Assembly: GCA_964585485.1 (NCBI GenBank)
Contig: CAZPDS010000004.1
Location: forward strand, 1 to 64,000
Source of the DNA: CALGYY01 sp964585485
GTDB lineage: Bacteria > Bacteroidota > Bacteroidia > Bacteroidales > CAIWKO01
DNA length: 64,000 nt
Direction of reading: 5' to 3'
Shown here: positions 59,709-64,000 of the stretch, in pieces
Layout: every line of letters begins with the position of its first letter
Position numbering within the stretch: position 1 is the first letter of the stretch
The notes under the pieces: model-generated
The model's database searches: none
What the model was told of the DNA's origin: nothing
What the model saw: the letters and a program-made list of their open reading frames with translations, nothing else
Program-made: the position numbers and the translations under genes

Positions 59709-59864
59709 AACAACCTATTAATATTTTTTAAAAGCCGCGGCGCCCTGCCAAGTACTATGCCAAACGCATAAGCCTAACCCGCACGTTAAAAACTTTTTCA
59801 AAGATACAAAAAAAATGCATGGATAAAAAAAGCGAAGAGGCATACGTTATACGAAAGGTTTTAG

Positions 59865-59872
59865 TAAGTTTG
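59865..59872 (+). promoter_or_regulatory. Putative -7 element of the lysine-ketoglutarate-reductase-like gene
   Basis: TAAGTTTG is an exact TAnnTTTG match, 23 bases before the ATG at 59896. No TTG at -33. The rest of the 254-base gap 59642-59895 is AT-rich without further features. Confidence 0.5.
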
Positions 59873-59895
59873 CAGCAAATTAAGCCTGTATAGAT

Positions 59896-61215
59896 ATGAG
59901 TAGATTTATCGGAATTCGCCACGAGACTAAATACAAAATGGAGCGCCGCGCTCCCCTTACGCCAAAACATGTAAAATGGCTGGTTGATCATCAGAAACTT
60001 GATATCGTTGTGCAAAATTCCGATAAACGTGTATTCACAGAAGAGGAATATCAGGGTGCCGGCGCAAAGGTTGCCAAAGACTTAAAGAAGTGTGACGTCA
60101 TCTTTGGGGTGAAGGAGATGCCCCTCGATTTTTTTGAAGCCCAAAAGACGTACATTTTCTTTTCCCATGTTGTAAAAGGACAGCCTTACAACATGCCCAT
60201 GCTAAAACGCATGATGGAACTGGGCTGCAACCTGATTGATTACGAGCGCATCGTGGATGAGCAGAACCGCCGCTTAATCTTTTTTGGCCGCTATGCAGGT
60301 ATGGCCGGCGCCATTAACAGCCTCTGGGCCCTGGGTCTGCGCCTGAAAGAATACGGTTATGACTCCAAACTGCTCCGGATCAAACAGGCCCATCAGTATC
60401 ATTCCCTGAAAGAGGCCCGCGAAGACATCTCGGCCGTGGGTCAGCTGATTGCCGAAAACGGGATCCCCGAAGAAATGCGTCCAGCCGTGGTCGGAATCAC
60501 GGGCTACGGCAATGTGGCCAACGGCGCACAAGAGATCCTGGGTCTGCTGCCCGTAAAGGAAATCAGCCCCGAAAAGCTGCTGAGTCTCAAAGCCCGCAAA
60601 AACCTTCCTAACAATATTATCTATAAAGTCATCTTTAAGGAAGAGCATCTCTCCAAACCAATTGATCCCAATCAATGTTTCGATCTTCAGGACTACTACG
60701 CACATCCTGAAAATTACAAAAATCAGTTCGAACAATACGTTCCCCACCTGACGGTATTATTAAACTGCATGTACTGGGATGCACGCTATCCGCGCATCAT
60801 CACCAAAGACTTTCTCAAAAAACTGTACACCAAGGGACGCCCCAAACTAACGGTAATTGGTGATATCACCTGCGATCCCAACGGATCGGTGGAGTGCCTG
60901 CACGAAGGTACCCTGATCGAAGATCCGTTGTTTGTTTACAACCCCTTCACCCGCGAACCAAGCATGGGCCATAAAGGGGAGGGATTGCTGATGATGGCGG
61001 TTGACATCCTGCCCAGCGAACTGCCGCGCGATGCTTCGGATGGCTTCGGCAACGCTTTGCTGCACTTCATTAAGCCCATCTCCATTGCCGATTACAATCT
61101 ACCCTTTGAAGACCTGGATCTTCCCCGGGCCATCAAAAAGGCATTAATACTCCACAAGGGACAGCTAACTCCCGATTATCAGTATTTACAAAAACATCTT
61201 GAAGAGGCGTCCTAG
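59896..61215 (+). CDS. Lysine-ketoglutarate reductase/saccharopine dehydrogenase-family protein
   Basis: 439-aa protein resembling the N-terminal lysine-2-oxoglutarate reductase half of plant and animal LKR/SDH, with the AlaDh_PNT-type fold. Family segments are IGIRHETKYKMERRAPLTP, VIFGVKEMP, YIFFSHVVKGQPYNM, LIDYERIVDEQNRRLIFFG, YAGMAGAI and VVGITGYGNVANGAQEIL. The C-terminus has VIGDITCDPNGSVECL. No separate saccharopine dehydrogenase half is present. It may make saccharopine from lysine and 2-oxoglutarate, but substrate is not certain. The stop codon is shared with lpxB on the other strand in a CTAG palindrome. Confidence 0.85.
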   Translation: MSRFIGIRHETKYKMERRAPLTPKHVKWLVDHQKLDIVVQNSDKRVFTEEEYQGAGAKVAKDLKKCDVIFGVKEMPLDFFEAQKTYIFFSHVVKGQPYNMPMLKRMMELGCNLIDYERIVDEQNRRLIFFGRYAGMAGAINSLWALGLRLKEYGYDSKLLRIKQAHQYHSLKEAREDISAVGQLIAENGIPEEMRPAVVGITGYGNVANGAQEILGLLPVKEISPEKLLSLKARKNLPNNIIYKVIFKEEHLSKPIDPNQCFDLQDYYAHPENYKNQFEQYVPHLTVLLNCMYWDARYPRIITKDFLKKLYTKGRPKLTVIGDITCDPNGSVECLHEGTLIEDPLFVYNPFTREPSMGHKGEGLLMMAVDILPSELPRDASDGFGNALLHFIKPISIADYNLPFEDLDLPRAIKKALILHKGQLTPDYQYLQKHLEEAS

Positions 61216-62330
61216 GCCTTCAGTCGCTGGATCATCAGACCTGCAATGCGATCCGATGCCCCCGGCCCGCCGCAGCGTGCATGCAATTCCTGCATTTGTT
61301 GAAGCATCCGGGAACGATAGGCCTCATCCGACAGAATCTTTCTTAGTTCGGCCGCCATCAGCGATGGCTGCAGTTCTTGCTGAATAAGTTCTTTAACCGC
61401 AGGACGGTCCAGTATTAAGTTCACCAGCGAAATGTAGTTAATTTTCACAACCCGCTTAGCAATCGCGAACGACAGCGCCGATCCCTTGTAGCAAACAACT
61501 TCCGGAACACCGAACAAAGCGGCTTCCAACGTAGCCGTTCCGGACGTCACCAGGGCTGCCCGGGCACAGGCCAGCACCGCATAGGTCTGATCACGCACAA
61601 TCTCCACCCGATGTCCCAGCGTAAGTTGAGAAATCAGTTCGTCAGGAACATTGGAGGAGGCAGCGACCATGAAGCGAGCCTCCGGAAAGTCCGGAATAAT
61701 CTTCAACATGTGCTGGAGCATATTGTGTACCTCCTGCTGGCGACTACCCGGCAATAAGGCCACCACAGGCCGGCCATCAGAGGTATCGATAATGGATGCC
61801 CGCCCGGCCTTCTGTTCCGAGAGAAACTGTGCAATAGCATCCAGCAGCGGGTGTCCGGCATAATCCACATCCACACCAAAACGCTGATAAAACGCTTTCT
61901 CGAAGGGCAGGATAACGTACATGCGATCTACCACCTTTTTTATTTTATGTACCCGACCCTGCTTCCAGGCCCAAATCTGCGGTGAAATATAATAAAACAC
62001 CCGTATGTTCTGCGCCTTTGCATATTCAGCTATACGCAGATTAAAACCCGGATAATCGACCAATATCACTACATCCGGGCGATACGTCAGTATGTCTTGT
62101 TTGCAATAACGGATGTTCTTTAAAACAGTCCGCAGATTCACGGCCACTTCCACGAAGCCCATAAAGGAAATATCCCGGATGTGCCGTACCAATTCCGCAC
62201 CCTCGGCCTGCATTCGGTCACCGCCCCAGGCGCGGAATTCCGCATGATCATCCAACTTTTTCAAACCCTTCATCAGGTTCGAAGCATGCAGGTCGCCCGA
62301 CGCTTCTCCGGCAATGATATAGTATTTCAT
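61212..62330 (-). CDS. lpxB: Lipid-A-disaccharide synthase
   Basis: Joins UDP-diacylglucosamine and lipid X to form the lipid A disaccharide at the inner membrane. Signature segments are YYIIAGEASGDLHASNLM, VDYPGFNLRIAEYAK, YYISPQIWAWKQGRVHKIK, DYAGHPLLDAI, LLPGSRQQEVHNML and SGTATLEAALFGVPEVVCYKG. Length 372 aa is normal. Its stop overlaps that of the convergent LKR-like gene. Upstream on the same strand lie a small membrane protein and surE, with only 2 bases between lpxB and the former. Confidence 0.96.
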   Translation of the reverse strand: MKYYIIAGEASGDLHASNLMKGLKKLDDHAEFRAWGGDRMQAEGAELVRHIRDISFMGFVEVAVNLRTVLKNIRYCKQDILTYRPDVVILVDYPGFNLRIAEYAKAQNIRVFYYISPQIWAWKQGRVHKIKKVVDRMYVILPFEKAFYQRFGVDVDYAGHPLLDAIAQFLSEQKAGRASIIDTSDGRPVVALLPGSRQQEVHNMLQHMLKIIPDFPEARFMVAASSNVPDELISQLTLGHRVEIVRDQTYAVLACARAALVTSGTATLEAALFGVPEVVCYKGSALSFAIAKRVVKINYISLVNLILDRPAVKELIQQELQPSLMAAELRKILSDEAYRSRMLQQMQELHARCGGPGASDRIAGLMIQRLKA

Positions 62331-62332
62331 GC

Positions 62333-62617
62333 CTACAGGTTGAAAATAAAGAAAAGTATACCGGCCACAAAGGTAACCAACAGAATACCGCGACCCGTTT
62401 TATCAGCTTTCAGCGTGATGAGATAATAGCGGATCATAAGTAAATTAATGATCAGGCTAAGAATCTGCACCATGCTATCGGTGAGATAGGGCCGGTTGCT
62501 GACTTTGTTCTCGATACTGATATTAATGTAATGAAGGATCAGGTAAAGGATACCCGGTAATACCAGACCCAGGAGAATCCCAAGCCAAAACGAATCTTTT
62601 TTCAAAAATTTAAACAT
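62333..62617 (-). CDS. Small membrane protein of unknown function
   Basis: 94 aa with three hydrophobic segments (FWLGILLGLVLPGILYLILHY; MVQILSLIINLLMIRYYL; ILLVTFVAGILFFIF) and a basic N-terminus MFKFLKKD. The ATG at 62617 overlaps the surE stop by 8 bases, so the much longer frame upstream is not used. The gene lies between surE and lpxB with a 2-base gap to lpxB. No family recognised; the position suggests envelope function. Confidence 0.7.
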   Translation of the reverse strand: MFKFLKKDSFWLGILLGLVLPGILYLILHYINISIENKVSNRPYLTDSMVQILSLIINLLMIRYYLITLKADKTGRGILLVTFVAGILFFIFNL

Positions 62618-63380
62618 CCAGTTTCCATTTTTTAAGTTGTTCGATCGCATGATGTGCGGTAAAATCATAATGCACCGGAACAACGGATACATAGTTCCGC
62701 GCCAGCGCATATTCATCGGTATCTTCACCCATATCATGGTTTTCGAAGACACCCGTGAGCCAATAATAATCTTTTCCATGCGGATCCTTACGCTGATCGA
62801 AAGACTCTTTCCAGCTTGCCATGGCCTGACGGCAAATCTTCACCCCCGCGAACCCCTGAGCAAGGGCGGATGGAAAATTTACATTCAGGCCGGTCCGGGC
62901 CGGCAGGCCGTCATGCAGCACACGCCTTGCCAGCGCCTGCACATACGGCTCGCAGGGACTGAAATCCGCATCGTAACTATAATCAAGAAGAGAAAATCCA
63001 ATGGATGGAACGCCTTCCATAACCCCTTCAAGAGCCGCCGAAAGTGTTCCGGAATAGATCACGTTAATCGAACTATTGGATCCATGATTGATACCCGACA
63101 CCAAGAGGTCTGGCTTGCGCGGGAGAACCTTGTCGATGGCAATTTTCACACAATCCACCGGGGTTCCGCTGCAACTGTATTCCACAAGGGACGCATCGGT
63201 CCGCAACTTCTGCAAATACAAGGGATGCGTAATGGTGATGGCATGCCCCATCCCCGATTGCGGTTTATCCGGAGCCACCACCACCACCTCACCCAACGGA
63301 AGCATAAATCGGATGAGGTTCCGAAGGCCCGGCGCATGAATGCTGTCGTCGTTCGTAATCAGAATCAAAGGTTTTGACAT
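62610..63380 (-). CDS. surE: 5'-nucleotidase SurE
   Basis: Metal-dependent 5'/3'-nucleotidase of the SurE family, 256 aa. The active-site start is PLILITNDDSIHAPGLRNL; the APDKPQSGMGHAITITHP loop and DLLVSGINHGSNSSINVIYSGT are diagnostic. The ATG at 63380 (MSKPLILITN) is chosen over a frame extending to 63443. The gene is first in the run surE-membrane protein-lpxB. A GACCTTTG sequence (63404-63397), one base from TAnnTTTG, lies 17 bases upstream. Confidence 0.95.
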   Translation of the reverse strand: MSKPLILITNDDSIHAPGLRNLIRFMLPLGEVVVVAPDKPQSGMGHAITITHPLYLQKLRTDASLVEYSCSGTPVDCVKIAIDKVLPRKPDLLVSGINHGSNSSINVIYSGTLSAALEGVMEGVPSIGFSLLDYSYDADFSPCEPYVQALARRVLHDGLPARTGLNVNFPSALAQGFAGVKICRQAMASWKESFDQRKDPHGKDYYWLTGVFENHDMGEDTDEYALARNYVSVVPVHYDFTAHHAIEQLKKWKLDV

Positions 63381-63396
63381 ACACCTGTTCTTTCTG

Positions 63397-63404
63397 CAAA
63401 GGTC
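63397..63404 (-). promoter_or_regulatory. Possible -7 element of surE
   Basis: Minus-strand GACCTTTG is one base from TAnnTTTG and lies 17 bases upstream of the ATG at 63380. No TTG at -33. Confidence 0.35.
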
Positions 63405-63568
63405 GTTAAAATTCGTGAATCTTGCCTCATCCCCTTCCTCCATTCACCGCTGAACCTCCGCTGCTCTCTCGTGAGGCGGATGCATCGCAAACTGCCACCA
63501 GGTAAAATATTTTATGGAAATTTGCCGGACGCAGCTCCCTCATGCCGCAAATTTAAAACTCATCCCCT

Positions 63569-64000
63569 ATGAAAAAGTCAATCATTTTTCTCTTGTTGGT
63601 CATTTTTACCGCTTTCGCCCAGGCCGGTGACCAACCCACGTCCGTCAAAACAAAAATCAAGGCCGTAAGCGTTTTCTTGTCCGGTGCGCAACTCACCAGC
63701 ACAGCCGAAGCCAGTCTGCCCGCAGGCAGCAGCACACTGATTTTTAGTGATCTTACTGCTGACCTGGATCCGCAGAGTATCCAGGTTCGGGGTCAGGGAA
63801 ATTTCAGCATCTTGTCGGTAACCCATCAATTAAACTACCTGAAAACAAAAGAACAAACAACGGAAATCCGAAAACTGAGTGATTCCATTACCTTGCTCAC
63901 CCGGGAGATCGAATACCAGACGGCCATACTGTCTGTTTACACGGATGAAGAAAACCTGGTGTTAATCAACAAAGAATTGGGCGGCAACCAGAACGGGGTT
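63569..64000 (+). CDS. DUF4139/DUF4140 (mucoidy-inhibitor-like) secreted protein, partial
   Basis: The first 144 residues of a protein that continues past the window. A signal peptide (SIIFLLLVIFTAFAQA) precedes IKAVSVFLSGAQLTSTAEASL, typical of the DUF4140 N-terminal domain of MuiA-like proteins (DUF4139 C-terminal domain). Residues about 85-144 look like a coiled coil (LKTKEQTTEIRKLSDSITLL). Function is unknown; a cell-surface role is likely. Confidence 0.75.
   Translation, partial: MKKSIIFLLLVIFTAFAQAGDQPTSVKTKIKAVSVFLSGAQLTSTAEASLPAGSSTLIFSDLTADLDPQSIQVRGQGNFSILSVTHQLNYLKTKEQTTEIRKLSDSITLLTREIEYQTAILSVYTDEENLVLINKELGGNQNGV

Noticed and set aside
1..64000. tRNA, rRNA, prophage, insertion sequences
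   Set aside because: No cloverleaf-like or rRNA-like segment, transposase, integrase or long terminal repeats were seen by reading; a covariance-model search would be needed to exclude short RNAs.

Overview
The window looks like a chromosomal segment of a Bacteroidota bacterium (Sphingobacteriia/Chitinophagia-like at a guess; genus not assignable). Signs of this are about twenty close matches to the Bacteroidota -7 promoter element TAnnTTTG, several with a TTG 18-21 bases upstream; the absence of obvious Shine-Dalgarno sequences; LytS/LytTR and multi-PAS hybrid kinases; outer-membrane barrels of the PorV type; LpxB; and Bacteroidota-type Rnf, PPDK and PckA genes. A run of exactly ten N at 47832-47841 marks an assembly gap, so this is probably a draft or metagenome scaffold. 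I saw no tRNA, rRNA, CRISPR array, insertion sequence or prophage. No gene-free stretch exceeds about 260 bases.

Layout. 1-2718 (minus): rnfB-rnfC-rnfD, cut by the window edge. 2.9-6.9 kb: a CoA-binding protein, a LytS-type sensor with its LytTR regulator, and an orphan gene. 6.9-10.7 kb: homoserine kinase, a DapA-family aldolase with altered active-site residues, an Lrp regulator, and a divergent PLP-dependent sulfur amino acid enzyme. 10.6-13.2 kb: birA plus a membrane protein fused to a THEP1-like NTPase. 13.2-18 kb (plus): rsfS-ftsH-LUD-cdsA-psd. 18-22 kb (minus): hpt-adk-obg-PAP2-flavin-binding protein-HAD. 22.1-31.7 kb: purE, a GapN-like dehydrogenase with a FlaA1/CapD-type nucleotide-sugar enzyme, gcvT, an SDR, homoserine dehydrogenase, small secreted and membrane proteins, pyrE. 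31.7-38.1 kb (plus): a compact cluster of Nudix hydrolase, lysine-rich histone-H1-like protein and a giant four-ATPase UvrA-like protein. 38.1-41.1 kb: a translationally coupled pair of outer-membrane barrels, one with a helix-hairpin-helix region. 41.2-46.9 kb: POT transporter, copper-type P-ATPase, dGTPase, small lipoprotein. 46.9-53.6 kb (minus): DUF2179 protein and a three-gene phosphorelay. 53.8-58.5 kb (minus): pckA and ppdK, the PEP/pyruvate node. 58.6-64 kb: DUF4476 protein, lysine-ketoglutarate-reductase-like protein, lpxB, a small membrane protein, surE, and the start of a DUF4139-type secreted protein.

Most genes are housekeeping: nucleotide salvage and synthesis, phosphatidylethanolamine and lipid A synthesis, aspartate-family amino acids, gluconeogenic PEP metabolism, Rnf ion-coupled electron transport. 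The least ordinary items are the Nudix/H1-like/tandem-UvrA cluster, the ECF-like membrane-THEP1 fusion, the PPDK with a basic H1-like tail, the DapA homologue lacking the catalytic tyrosines, and the HhH-barrel pair. Start codons were moved inward in many genes where only TTG/GTG extended the frame, or where a promoter element lay inside the longer frame.
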